Assembly: GCA_903926205.1 (NCBI GenBank)
Contig: CAIYID010000049.1
Span: 1-64,000, forward strand
Source of the DNA: an uncultured Bdellovibrionales bacterium
GTDB taxonomy: Bacteria; Bdellovibrionota; Bdellovibrionia; Bdellovibrionales; Bdellovibrionaceae
DNA length: 64,000 bases
Reading direction: 5' to 3'
Shown here piece after piece: positions 27,600-36,285 of this stretch. Positions within the stretch are counted from its first letter, which is position 1; every line of letters starts with the position of its first letter. The position numbers and the translations under genes are program-made. The notes under the pieces are model-generated. The model was not told the DNA's origin. It made no database searches and saw only the letters and a program-made list of their open reading frames with translations.

Positions 27600-28671
27600 G
27601 CTTTTGAATCGCCGAAATTACTTTTTCGGCGGAAAGCTCTTTCATACAAGCATGAGTTCCCAATGGACATTTTTTATGTCCATGTTTTCCACAGGGACGA
27701 CAAGGCATTCCCTCAACTTCTATCACTTGAGCGTAAGAATTCCATGGACGGTAGCCTAAGGATAAAACCGTAGGACCAAAAATTGACAAAGTTGGAATTT
27801 CCGCAACGGATGCCAAATGCTGTCCACCACTGTCATTCGAAATGACTAGTTCACAATTCTTCAACACGGAAAGCGTTTGAATTAAATTTGTCTGACCAAC
27901 GAGATTTTTTATCGCTGGTACGGCTTGTTCAATTTGGGCGGCCAAGGATTTTTCAGCGACGCCACCTAATAAAACAACTTGTAGATTTTGAGAGCAAAAA
28001 AAACGGCCTATTTGAATAAAGCCCTCAAGGGTCCATTGTTTTGTGGGCCAAACACTCCCGGGAAAAATCGCAATCGTTTTCGTGACACAGTTTAAGCCAA
28101 GAAATTCACCTGCCTGCGAAGGAATCTGCTCGGTGCTTGTCATTTTCGCCCACTCCGGAACCTCACCCAATCGATCAATTGAATTGTTTTCAGAATATTT
28201 TTTCAATTTTTCAGCGATCTTGCCTGAATCCTGACTCAGCAAAGATAGTTGCCGAAGTGCATCTGGAAGGTTTTTATCGCGTGGTTGATAAACATCGAAA
28301 AAAAGAAAACTCCACCAATTTTTATATCCAATTTTAAGCTTAGACTTTAGTTCCTTCACAAAAAGGGCTGAACGTAAAGATTGATGTGGGCAAAAAATTC
28401 TTTCGAATTGAATACTCTGAACTTGGACTCTGATTTTTTGGTAGGACTCAGAGTCTCTTTTTTTTATTTCATAATAAAAATCAATCAGACCTAATTGCTT
28501 TAATAGTGCGCCTAATCCTTCTCGGCAGACCAAATGTAATTCATGTTCTGGCCAGTGCTCACGAATATTTTTTAGCAAAGGAATACTTAAAAGGAGGTCT
28601 CCGAGGAAAGCCGTTTGGACAACAAGAATTGATTTTGCGGACTTTGAATTTGTTGTCTTTGTTGATGCCAC
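27568..28671 (-). CDS. waaF: ADP-heptose:LPS heptosyltransferase II-like (GT9)
   Basis: 367 residues. GT9 family: N-terminal ILVVQTAFLGDLLLSIPLL with the catalytic-type GD, IFPGSVWPTKQW in the C-terminal lobe, VISNDSGGQHLASVAEIP, LSIFGPT and a terminal Cys-containing stretch (CRPCGKHGHKKCP) typical of WaaF. It transfers heptose to the LPS inner core at the cytoplasmic face of the inner membrane. The GTG at 28671 has AAAGGA about 9 nt upstream and lies inside the end of the preceding GT9 gene (85-nt overlap in another frame). Sugar specificity is by homology only. Confidence 0.87.
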   Translation of the reverse strand: MASTKTTNSKSAKSILVVQTAFLGDLLLSIPLLKNIREHWPEHELHLVCREGLGALLKQLGLIDFYYEIKKRDSESYQKIRVQVQSIQFERIFCPHQSLRSALFVKELKSKLKIGYKNWWSFLFFDVYQPRDKNLPDALRQLSLLSQDSGKIAEKLKKYSENNSIDRLGEVPEWAKMTSTEQIPSQAGEFLGLNCVTKTIAIFPGSVWPTKQWTLEGFIQIGRFFCSQNLQVVLLGGVAEKSLAAQIEQAVPAIKNLVGQTNLIQTLSVLKNCELVISNDSGGQHLASVAEIPTLSIFGPTVLSLGYRPWNSYAQVIEVEGMPCRPCGKHGHKKCPLGTHACMKELSAEKVISAIQKLNPNLYNPSR

Positions 28672-29774
28672 TGAGAAATTCCTTTATCAAGGGCTGAGTG
28701 AATTTGCTGAAAACTCACTCGATCGTAACACATCAGTTCTTTTTCGCAAACTCTCTTCCAACAAGGTCCACAGTCAACCTGAGCTAAAATTTTCTCTCCA
28801 CGATCATACAAATCAATTTCCTGAGCACAGGTAGGACCAAACCAAGCAATGACATACTTTTTGCGAGCAATGGCCAGATGCATCCCTAAACTATCGCCAC
28901 TGACCACCATATCGCAAGCGTCCACGGAGACAAGCCCATCTCTCAGCCCGGCTTGTGTCGGACTCTGTTGCACTGGCAGATTTTCGCCAATCAAACGATT
29001 TCGCTCTGAGTCCTCTGGACCACCCAATAAGACAAGATTGTTATAGCCACGTTTTTGCCAATCTGAAATCAAAGATCTTTGAAAATCCACAGTCCATTTT
29101 TTTGCAGGTATCACGGAACTTGCACCGGTATTAAGACCAAGTATCGGCTGAGTCAAATCACTTCGCCAGAGAGCACTTCGAACTGATGAAAGTTTTTGTT
29201 CGGCCTCACTGAGCGGAAGAGAATACTCGTCTCTCAGGTAGGGTCCAAGATTCAAGGCCTCATGAACCAATTGCGCTTCAGATTTTTTGTTTTTAAAAAA
29301 TTTTTTCTCATCACTCAGACCAATTTCCCATAATTCAACGGCCGCTTTTGACGCCGGTAAAATTGCGCCAGAGTGAGGGTCCATCTGAAACCCCTCCACT
29401 TGATCAACAGAGAGTTTTTTTAAAACTCCCGCTGCCTTTCTTGATTTATCAACAATGAGGGCAATTTCAAAGTCCCAAGCGGCAAGCTCCAATAAATCAT
29501 TTTCCTTGGTAGAATAAACAAAATCGATCAAAGGATGCCCTTGAAGAAGCTGATGAGCCGGGCTGTCTGTGACCCAAAATAATCGACAGCCTGGGTAGCG
29601 ACGATGAATCGCCATCAATAAGCTCGTGCTGCGAACAACAGAACCTAAAGCCCCTAAATGAATGAGCAAAATATTGAGTGAGGGAAGGCTCTTCTGAGAA
29701 CACGAATCGTCGCAATGACTGGATTTACCACAAGGTTTGTAACCGTTAAAGTGTCGACATTGAAGAACTGGCAT
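28587..29774 (-). CDS. GT9-family glycosyltransferase with N-terminal Cys cluster
   Basis: 395 residues. An N-terminal CRHFNGYKPC, followed by two more Cys within 12 residues, precedes the GT9 domain and suggests a metal-binding knuckle. The GT9 start reads LLIHLGALGSVVRSTSLL, where relatives and the neighbouring WaaF have GD: the conserved Asp that acts as catalytic base in WaaC-type enzymes is Ser here. The C-terminal nucleotide-sugar lobe is recognisable (GLNTGASSVIPAKKW, VVSGDSLGMHLAIA, AWFGPT). It may be a divergent or inactive glycosyltransferase of the LPS core. Located between the DUF3108 lipoprotein and waaF in the envelope run. Confidence 0.75.
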   Translation of the reverse strand: MPVLQCRHFNGYKPCGKSSHCDDSCSQKSLPSLNILLIHLGALGSVVRSTSLLMAIHRRYPGCRLFWVTDSPAHQLLQGHPLIDFVYSTKENDLLELAAWDFEIALIVDKSRKAAGVLKKLSVDQVEGFQMDPHSGAILPASKAAVELWEIGLSDEKKFFKNKKSEAQLVHEALNLGPYLRDEYSLPLSEAEQKLSSVRSALWRSDLTQPILGLNTGASSVIPAKKWTVDFQRSLISDWQKRGYNNLVLLGGPEDSERNRLIGENLPVQQSPTQAGLRDGLVSVDACDMVVSGDSLGMHLAIARKKYVIAWFGPTCAQEIDLYDRGEKILAQVDCGPCWKRVCEKELMCYDRVSFQQIHSALDKGISQWHQQRQQIQSPQNQFLLSKRLSSETSF

Positions 29775-29839
29775 GGCTTCATTCTAGCACTAAAGGCAGA
29801 TCTGAAAAATACGACCTTAGTAGGGGAATGGTACTGTCT

Positions 29840-30949
29840 TTAATCGATTCCTGGTTTAATTTCGTCTGCCTCTAAAACCAAGGTACCTATTTTAATTTTA
29901 CCCTCAATTTTAATGATGTATTTTCGATCATCATCACTGAGCCAGACAAAAATATCGCCCATAGGTTTTGCGACACCACGAAGTTGCACTTGTGGATTCA
30001 AAACTATCGTGTCGAATTCACCCGCATCAACTTTAATTTTCTCTTTACGAATTGCTTTCGCGTGGAAAACTAAATTTTGACCATCGTCCGCCACGCGAAA
30101 AGCGTGCTCGGTACCCACTTCCCAAGAAAATACTCGCATATACTGTACGGCACTGAATACATTCTGGGTGTAATCAGGAGCTTCCCATTGTAATTTTTTT
30201 TCCTGCTCACCGTCTTTTTCAGTCACCTTTTTTTCCCAATAGGTGACCTGTCCCTTGTTGCGGTCAAAAAGATAGCGGGCCTCTCGAAGTTGTTTTGATT
30301 CCCGAACATGCAAGGTGAAAACACTGGGAATAAGAGTTTCATAATCGATCAAATTAACCACATAATCATCCAAGGTATAAATCGAAGAAAAAATTGATTT
30401 CGTTTCTGCTGACATTTGAAATTGATAAGATTTTCGCCCATTCACTTCCACAAATGGCTTCATTTCCATCGTGAGAGCACCCGCTGTCATGCCCAAATAA
30501 GTTACGGAATAAACAATTTTCTCATTCACGCGAAAGGGATCTTTCAAAGGGCGGCGACCAATGAAACCCTGCTCCCCTTCAAGCTCTGGCTCATGTTGAG
30601 TGCTCACAACCGGCTTAAGCACTTCCTCATGAATAATTTTCTTTTTCTTTTTTTTCTGACTCTCTTTAGGTTCACTTGGTAATTTTTTTTGCGGTTCGAT
30701 ACTTCCAATTTTACTCTGAGTTGGACTTACCGGTGTCGCGGAAGGAACCTCCACTGGAACTCCGGAAGAAACCACCGGAGAAACCACGGGAGTCACAATT
30801 TTTACTTGCTGATCAAATTCGTCAATTTTCTTTAAATGCTCAACCTTTTCATATTTCAATAATTGGTTCGCACAACCGGCGAATAACAAAACAGCAAAAA
30901 CGCTTTTTAAAATTTTTCTTGTGAACTGACTAAAAAATATTTTCTTCAT
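29840..30949 (-). CDS. DUF3108-domain lipoprotein
   Basis: 369 residues. Lipoprotein signal with lipobox LLFAGC, a Pro/Ser/Val-rich linker and a Lys-rich stretch (about 50-115), then a DUF3108 domain (about 135-365) opening with DPFRVNEKIVYSVTYLGMTAG and containing SIFSSIYTLDDYV. DUF3108 proteins are outer-membrane or periplasmic beta-rich proteins found near LPS genes; no activity is established to my knowledge. The ATG overlaps the lpxL stop (ATGA), so it is translationally coupled to lipid A acylation. Confidence 0.85.
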   Translation of the reverse strand: MKKIFFSQFTRKILKSVFAVLLFAGCANQLLKYEKVEHLKKIDEFDQQVKIVTPVVSPVVSSGVPVEVPSATPVSPTQSKIGSIEPQKKLPSEPKESQKKKKKKIIHEEVLKPVVSTQHEPELEGEQGFIGRRPLKDPFRVNEKIVYSVTYLGMTAGALTMEMKPFVEVNGRKSYQFQMSAETKSIFSSIYTLDDYVVNLIDYETLIPSVFTLHVRESKQLREARYLFDRNKGQVTYWEKKVTEKDGEQEKKLQWEAPDYTQNVFSAVQYMRVFSWEVGTEHAFRVADDGQNLVFHAKAIRKEKIKVDAGEFDTIVLNPQVQLRGVAKPMGDIFVWLSDDDRKYIIKIEGKIKIGTLVLEADEIKPGID

Positions 30950-31824
30950 TTAAAAAGTTTCCATCTTCGGTGCACCCACATCCACTGTTCAGGATGACGA
31001 ATGACTAATTCTTGAACTTTATCATTAAATTTTTGAGTCATAACCTGAATTTGCAATTCACGATCTTCAATTTTTTCCACGAAGACTTCGGGTTCAAAAA
31101 CCACATGAGTATTTAGCTTTTCGTCACGGTAAGTATAAACTGGAATGACCGGCGCGCCCGTGCGGCTCGCAAAAAGCGCTAGACCTTTGGCGGTACCCGT
31201 CTTTTTTCCAAAGAAGGTGGTTTCAATTCCAAAAGGTTTTCCCATGAATTGATCAATCACAAAAACGATGGACTCGTTCTTACGACAAGCAGCCAAAATT
31301 TCAAAGGCAATTTTAGACCCGTGAGGATCAATGAACTGCGCTCCTTGTGCGCCTCGTATGCCAAACCATATTTCGTTAGCAATTTGGTTAGAAAATTTCT
31401 TCGTGATCAAATGAGCCGGAATACCCTTCATCGCAATCGAAGAAATTCCCATGTCGCCATTTCCGATATGAAGGCTCAACATCAGAACGCCTTTTTTCTT
31501 TTTTAAGGCGGCCTCGTAATTTTCTTCACCATGAAAAAATATTTTTTTGCCAATATCTGCTTTCGAAAGCATCGGCAAAACTAAAAACTCTGGCAGGCTA
31601 TAACATAAATAGCGCATGCTTTTTCGAGCAATTTCATATTTTTTTTCTGCCGACCAGTCTGGAAAGGCAATCGTTAAATTTCGTAAAATGGTGTAACGAC
31701 GCAAACGGAGAACATCAAACCAGAGCCAAGCCAAAAAAACGCCAAAACTCCAGCGAACGGATTGGGGAACAATCCATGCACAAAAACTAATTATTTTTAC
31801 GAACCACTTGATCCAAAGACGCAT
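30946..31824 (-). CDS. lpxL: Lipid A acyltransferase, LpxL/HtrB family
   Basis: About 292 residues. N-terminal membrane anchor, then LSLHIGNGDMG with the HxxxxD catalytic pair, FVIDQFMGKPFGIETTFFGKKTG, and HPEQWMWVHRRWK at the end, all typical of Kdo-dependent lipid A late acyltransferases that add a secondary acyl chain. The ATG at 31824 has GAGGA 5 nt upstream and is preferred over TTG at 31836. It overlaps the 3' end of lpxK by 38 nt in another frame. Only one such acyltransferase is present here, so which position it acylates cannot be told. Confidence 0.9.
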   Translation of the reverse strand: MRLWIKWFVKIISFCAWIVPQSVRWSFGVFLAWLWFDVLRLRRYTILRNLTIAFPDWSAEKKYEIARKSMRYLCYSLPEFLVLPMLSKADIGKKIFFHGEENYEAALKKKKGVLMLSLHIGNGDMGISSIAMKGIPAHLITKKFSNQIANEIWFGIRGAQGAQFIDPHGSKIAFEILAACRKNESIVFVIDQFMGKPFGIETTFFGKKTGTAKGLALFASRTGAPVIPVYTYRDEKLNTHVVFEPEVFVEKIEDRELQIQVMTQKFNDKVQELVIRHPEQWMWVHRRWKLFK

Positions 31825-32824
31825 AAAATTCCTCAACAGGTCCCAAAAAATGAGTTTTCAATTGCAGCACTCGAAATTCAGAGCTTTCACCGACTAAATT
31901 TTTTACTTTTACCCAATCTTTTTCTGTCAAAAGCAAGACATCGGCACCAACTTCTTTTTTTTGCCTCAATAGTCGATCGATTTCTTGCTCTGTATAAATA
32001 TGATGATCTGGAAATGAAACAAAATCCAGCAATTGGTAAAGAGTGTCCTGCTGAATGCTTGTTTTAAAACTTTCTGGTCGAGCCAAACCCGCAAAAGCCA
32101 TCGCTTTGAGTCCTGCCTCTTCCATTTCACCCGCTAAACGATAAGCGACTTCAAGAATCTTTAAGTTAGCGGGTAACTTTGACTTAATCTGCTCAATTTT
32201 TTCTTCCTTAGCCAAATTGGTCTTTGTCAAAAGCACAAAGTCTGCCCTCGCCAAAGAACTCAAAGCTTCCCGCGCCCGACCTTTAGGCAAGAGCTCGTAA
32301 TCTTCATCAGGAACCGTTGCATCCAATAGCACTAAATCTAGATCTCGAAAAAGTGCGCGATGTTGAAATCCATCGTCCATAAGAATCACATCCGGCTTCA
32401 TTTGAGTTTCCGCTTGCTCAGCCGCTTTCCATTTTCGAGGACCAACAAAAACACCGACCTCCGGATTTGTGGAAGCTAACAAAGTCGGTTCATCACCATA
32501 AAACTGTGCTGCAAATTTTTTTTCGGGTTCGACCTTGGCTGTGCCTCGCAACTGGGCCTTATAATTTCGCCCTACCACTGCCGTTCGAACCAATTTTTCT
32601 TTATAATAATCTATGATCATTTGAGTGATCGGCGTCTTTCCGGTTCCACCCACCGTGAGATTTCCAATACTCACTACGGGAGTTTTTAATTTCAAAGAAT
32701 CCGCAAAACCCGCTTCATAAAGAAAATTTTTTAAATCAGAAGCCGAACCATAAAGGTGGCTCATGGCGGTTAAACCCAAAGTTTTCAGATCAAAAGATGT
32801 TGAGTCACTTGAGCCCAAATTCAA
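31787..32824 (-). CDS. lpxK: Tetraacyldisaccharide 4'-kinase
   Basis: 345 residues. Signature VVSIGNLTVGGTGKTPI with the P-loop, VGRNYKAQ, DEPTLLA, VILMDDGFQHR, and KGRAREALSSLARAD. LpxK phosphorylates the 4' position of the lipid A disaccharide at the inner membrane. No ATG fits the family N terminus; TTG at 32824 or 32818 after an AGGG box is the likely start. It follows lpxB by 5 nt. Bdellovibrio lipid A is reported to carry mannose instead of phosphate, so an intact lpxK is noteworthy if this is a Bdellovibrio relative. Confidence 0.93.
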   Translation of the reverse strand: MNLGSSDSTSFDLKTLGLTAMSHLYGSASDLKNFLYEAGFADSLKLKTPVVSIGNLTVGGTGKTPITQMIIDYYKEKLVRTAVVGRNYKAQLRGTAKVEPEKKFAAQFYGDEPTLLASTNPEVGVFVGPRKWKAAEQAETQMKPDVILMDDGFQHRALFRDLDLVLLDATVPDEDYELLPKGRAREALSSLARADFVLLTKTNLAKEEKIEQIKSKLPANLKILEVAYRLAGEMEEAGLKAMAFAGLARPESFKTSIQQDTLYQLLDFVSFPDHHIYTEQEIDRLLRQKKEVGADVLLLTEKDWVKVKNLVGESSEFRVLQLKTHFLGPVEEFYASLDQVVRKNN

Positions 32825-32829
32825 CCACC

Positions 32830-33972
32830 CTAGCTAAAATAGACGTCCACGGCCTTAGCTACTCGGGAGGTCGCGCCCTTAGCTCCCAGCCGACCTTGCA
32901 ATTGGCTGAGCTCCCATCGTACCGAATCCGAATAGGCTTTGTCTTGTAGATATTTTTTCATTTCTAATGTTAGAGCCCCAGCTCCCACCTGAATTCGCTC
33001 AGGAACGACCTCTCGGCCCAAGATCAAATTTGGTAGACCGACCAATTTAACTCTGTAAGCCAAGATTTTTGCCAAAACGTAGGTGGTCCACTTCACATTG
33101 TACATGATCACCATGGGTTTATGTAACAGTCCGACCAACAATGTGGCCGTGCCAGAAGCGGCCAAAACAAAATCACATAAGCAAATCATCTCTGGTGGTT
33201 CATCTTTCAGTAAAACATAGGAAAATGAAAATTGCGGTGGAATCAATTCCTGAATTTGCTCTTTCGTTAAAGTGGGAGCCACTAAAATTGCAAATTTCAA
33301 ATTTGAAAATTCCGTCGACAAATTTTGCGCCACTTGCATTTGTAAAACCAAGTGCTGACGAATTTCTCCTCGACGACTTCCGGGCATCAAGCCAATCACT
33401 GTGTCTTCGGATTTAATTCCGAATTTACTTCTTCGTTCCTTCAAATACTGAGGATTTAGATACTTGTCAGAAATTTCATCCAAAAGAGGATGCCCGACAA
33501 ACTCCACGGAGACATCTTCGGATTTGTAAAAATCCACTTCGAAGGGAAAAAGAACTAATACTTTTTCACAATATTTTTTTATTTTTTTCACTCGTCCTTT
33601 TCGCCAAGCCCAGACTTGAGGCGAAATATAATAAACCACCGGAATTCCCGCAGCATGAAGCTTTTTTGCGAGCATCAAATTAAAATCAGGATAATCCATC
33701 ACAATAGCGACTTTGGGTTTCCGCCGAAGGGATTCTTCCACCAAGCGATTAAATACGGATTTCAGATGACCATAATGTTCGATGATTTCCGCAAGGCCCA
33801 CCACGGCCATTTCTTCGGCTTTGCCAATGCGTTCAAAGCCCAAATCCTCCATGGCTTGGGTGCCAACACCAAAGGCTTTGATATTTTTTTTCTCTGATTT
33901 CCATTGTTCCAGAAGCCGAAGAGCAAAAAGGGCACTGCTCGCTTCGGCGGCGACAATCAAAACTTCATTCAT
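32830..33972 (-). CDS. lpxB: Lipid-A-disaccharide synthase
   Basis: 380 residues. GT19 family: VGLAEIIEHYGHL, VMDYPDFNLMLA with the conserved Asp, YYISPQVWAWRKGRVKKI, FVGHPLLD, GLMPGSRRGEI and ASGTATL. It condenses UDP-diacylglucosamine (or the 2,3-diamino analogue) with lipid X. The N-terminal loop that reads GExSGD in most LpxB is AEASSA here. The ATG overlaps the stop of the oxidoreductase gene (ATGA). Confidence 0.93.
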   Translation of the reverse strand: MNEVLIVAAEASSALFALRLLEQWKSEKKNIKAFGVGTQAMEDLGFERIGKAEEMAVVGLAEIIEHYGHLKSVFNRLVEESLRRKPKVAIVMDYPDFNLMLAKKLHAAGIPVVYYISPQVWAWRKGRVKKIKKYCEKVLVLFPFEVDFYKSEDVSVEFVGHPLLDEISDKYLNPQYLKERRSKFGIKSEDTVIGLMPGSRRGEIRQHLVLQMQVAQNLSTEFSNLKFAILVAPTLTKEQIQELIPPQFSFSYVLLKDEPPEMICLCDFVLAASGTATLLVGLLHKPMVIMYNVKWTTYVLAKILAYRVKLVGLPNLILGREVVPERIQVGAGALTLEMKKYLQDKAYSDSVRWELSQLQGRLGAKGATSRVAKAVDVYFS

Positions 33973-34925
33973 TGATTTAGACCGAATTTGTTTGTCGCCA
34001 CTTTTGCGATCACCTGTTCAACAATACGAAGAGCCCGTCGTCCATCTTCGCCTGTGATCGCTGAGGGAGCTTGATTCAGAACGGCTTGAAAATAAGCCTC
34101 TGTTTCAAGCTTCAAGTTATCGCCCTTACCACAATTTTTCACTTCAATTTTTAAACCCAGATCAGGAGTTGTCGGACTCAACAGAGACCAATCTCCTGTT
34201 TGAAAATTCACTTCATGGCAACAAGAGGCTTCAATCACTTTTAAAACTCTGGTCATCTGTGGTGCCATTCGCGAAACCGAAATATGCGCCGTGGCCCCTG
34301 AGGAAAAATGCAAATCTGCATTCGCCCAGTCCAAGGTTTTTGACAAAAGAGCTCCACCTTCGGCCCGAATCACCTGACAAGAGGAGGAATCTAAACTCAG
34401 CGCCAAATCAATATCATGAATCATCAAATCATGAACAACACTCACCTCTGCCCCGCGAGATTTATAGGGAGCATGTCTTTGCAAATCCATATGCGATATT
34501 TTTTTAATTTCAGATTTCATGGCTTGAAAAGCAGGATTAAAACGCTCGCTGTGCCCCACGCAAAGCGTGAGTTTCTTGGCCTTGGCCATGGCGACCAAAG
34601 TTTCAGCTTCTACCGTGGTCACCGTCATAGGCTTTTCCACATTCACATGAATGCCATTTTCTAAAAATAATTTTGCCATTTCAAAATGAGAAGAAGTCAC
34701 CGTTGCAATGCTCACAAGGTCGACTTTTCCAATAAGTTCTTGAGGATCGAAAAAGGCTGTAACTCCAAGATCACTTGCCACTTTTTTTGCTTGTTCAGCA
34801 TTCACATCACAGACACCAACAAACTCAATTTGGTTCTGAAAGCGGTTTTGGCAAAGGTCCCGGTATTTTTGTCCATGAAAAGTTCCAAGATACCCGACTC
34901 CGATGACCGCGCCCCGTAACTTCAT
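33969..34925 (-). CDS. gnnA: Gfo/Idh/MocA oxidoreductase, GnnA-like (UDP-GlcNAc 3-dehydrogenase candidate)
   Basis: About 318 residues. N-terminal NAD-binding loop GAVIGVGYLGTFHG, then VSIATVTSSHFEMA, NVEKPMTV with the conserved EKP, GHSERFNPA and VHDLMIHDIDLAL. It sits between lpxA and lpxB, both overlapped by ATGA. In Acidithiobacillus GnnA of this family oxidises UDP-GlcNAc, and the aminotransferase GnnB completes UDP-2,3-diamino-GlcNAc, which LpxA then acylates. Bdellovibrio lipid A is known to contain 2,3-diamino-glucose, which supports GnnA. No gnnB is in the window. The ATG at 34925 matches the Rossmann start; an extension to 34994 is rejected. Confidence 0.75.
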   Translation of the reverse strand: MKLRGAVIGVGYLGTFHGQKYRDLCQNRFQNQIEFVGVCDVNAEQAKKVASDLGVTAFFDPQELIGKVDLVSIATVTSSHFEMAKLFLENGIHVNVEKPMTVTTVEAETLVAMAKAKKLTLCVGHSERFNPAFQAMKSEIKKISHMDLQRHAPYKSRGAEVSVVHDLMIHDIDLALSLDSSSCQVIRAEGGALLSKTLDWANADLHFSSGATAHISVSRMAPQMTRVLKVIEASCCHEVNFQTGDWSLLSPTTPDLGLKIEVKNCGKGDNLKLETEAYFQAVLNQAPSAITGEDGRRALRIVEQVIAKVATNKFGLNQ

Positions 34926-35707
34926 CGCGCTATTCCTCGTTGAGAGGAACGAATAAAATCGATCATGTGCTGAATATTTGGAGTCATCGTGCATTCCTTT
35001 TGAATGCGTTCAATACCCTCATCAACCGTGGCGGAGCCCATCACCATAATTCGTACGGCTCTGTGAATATTATCAACTTCTTCTTTGGAAAATCCATTAC
35101 GAAGGAGCCCCACTTTATTTGTGGCTCGACCAATCGCGGGATCACCTTCAGCTCGACAAAAAGGAATCACATCTTTACGAACAACCGATCCACCTGCGAT
35201 AAACGCAAATCTTCCGACCTTGCTAAATTGATTGAAGCCACAGACTCCACCAATCACGACATGATCTTCCAAAATCGTGTGCCCACCGAGATGCGTGTTG
35301 TTCGCAATAATCACATGATCACTAATTTTGCAGTCATGGCCGATGTGAGTGTAAGCCATGAAATAACCATGACTACCAATAGTAGTTTCATGATCACCCT
35401 TTGTTGTCGCGATATTCGCGGTAGAGAATTCCCGGAATTTATTATGATCGCCAATTTTTAAACGAGTGCGCTCATTTTTATAGCCCACATCCTGAGGCGG
35501 GCCACCAATGGTCGCCCCGGGAGAGAAATGATTGAACTGGCCGATTTCAACCTCACCAAATCGATAGCCGATGGTATTGTGACCCTCAATATAAGTTCCG
35601 CGGCCAATTTTAACCTTACCTTGTATTAAACAATAAGGTCCAATTTCCACATCATCTTCAATGTGGACATCTCCGTCGATCACTGTGGTGGGATGAATTT
35701 TTGCCAT
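34922..35707 (-). CDS. lpxA: UDP-N-acetylglucosamine (or diamino analogue) acyltransferase
   Basis: 261 residues, family length. Left-handed beta-helix hexapeptides through residue 190 (IEDDVEIGPYCLIQG and so on), then the helical tail ending SSQRGIAR. The catalytic His is kept in YTHIGHDC (E. coli His125 with His122), and the position of His144 is present in THLGGHTI. The position of E. coli His160 is Asn (VCGFNQF versus AVHQF). LpxA performs the first acylation of lipid A synthesis. An AGGA box precedes the ATG. lpxD and fabZ, usual neighbours between skp and lpxA, are absent. Confidence 0.93.
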   Translation of the reverse strand: MAKIHPTTVIDGDVHIEDDVEIGPYCLIQGKVKIGRGTYIEGHNTIGYRFGEVEIGQFNHFSPGATIGGPPQDVGYKNERTRLKIGDHNKFREFSTANIATTKGDHETTIGSHGYFMAYTHIGHDCKISDHVIIANNTHLGGHTILEDHVVIGGVCGFNQFSKVGRFAFIAGGSVVRKDVIPFCRAEGDPAIGRATNKVGLLRNGFSKEEVDNIHRAVRIMVMGSATVDEGIERIQKECTMTPNIQHMIDFIRSSQRGIAR

Positions 35708-35761
35708 ATTAGTTCCTAATGAGGCCTGTCAAAAAAATCAAAAGGCCTGCTAAGCTAATGC

Positions 35762-36262
35762 CTATTTTTCTTTTTCGTAGGCGGACACAACATCTTCAGT
35801 CAAATCAGCCTCTTTTTGAGCAAAAAGAACATTTTGACCATTTTTCTCAATGACTAAAGAGAAGCCTTTATCATGAGCCACTTTTTCAATCACTTTTTTC
35901 ATTTTTTCAAGAATAGGATCAACGAGATCTTTTTCTTTCTTCTGAATTTCTTGCTGATTTTCAGCCACGTTCTTTTGGAATTTCATCATCTCTTCTTGAA
36001 GTTCCATTTGTTTTTTTCCAAGAACTTCTTCTGAAAGAACTGATTTTTTCTTCTCTAGGTCTTGCCCCATTTTTTCGATATCAGCTTTTTTCTTATCAAG
36101 AACGTCTTTGCGCTTTTTAAACTCTCCATCCAACTGTTCTTTGGCTTTTTTGCCAGAGCCAGTGGCTTGAATTGCTTTCTGAACGTCCACATATCCAACT
36201 TTTGAATCTGCGGCCATGGCAGAAACCGACATCAACAGGATCGAAATAATAATTCTTTTCAC
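35762..36262 (-). CDS. skp: Periplasmic chaperone Skp/OmpH
   Basis: 166 residues. Signal peptide ending AMAAD, the conserved KVGYVDVQKAIQ start, then a long Lys/Glu-rich coiled coil (about 40-130) and the closing strand FSLVIEKNGQNVLFA. Skp trimers carry unfolded outer-membrane proteins across the periplasm to BamA, whose gene lies 23 nt upstream. Start is GTG with AGGAGG 4 nt away. Confidence 0.92.
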   Translation of the reverse strand: MKRIIISILLMSVSAMAADSKVGYVDVQKAIQATGSGKKAKEQLDGEFKKRKDVLDKKKADIEKMGQDLEKKKSVLSEEVLGKKQMELQEEMMKFQKNVAENQQEIQKKEKDLVDPILEKMKKVIEKVAHDKGFSLVIEKNGQNVLFAQKEADLTEDVVSAYEKEK

Positions 36263-36285
36263 AAAACCTCCTTAGGTTTAATTCA

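Noticed and set aside
34940-35461. A 173-codon open frame antisense to lpxA
   Set aside because: It lies wholly inside lpxA, has no ribosome-binding site or recognisable motif, and the lpxA frame is strongly conserved in motif content.
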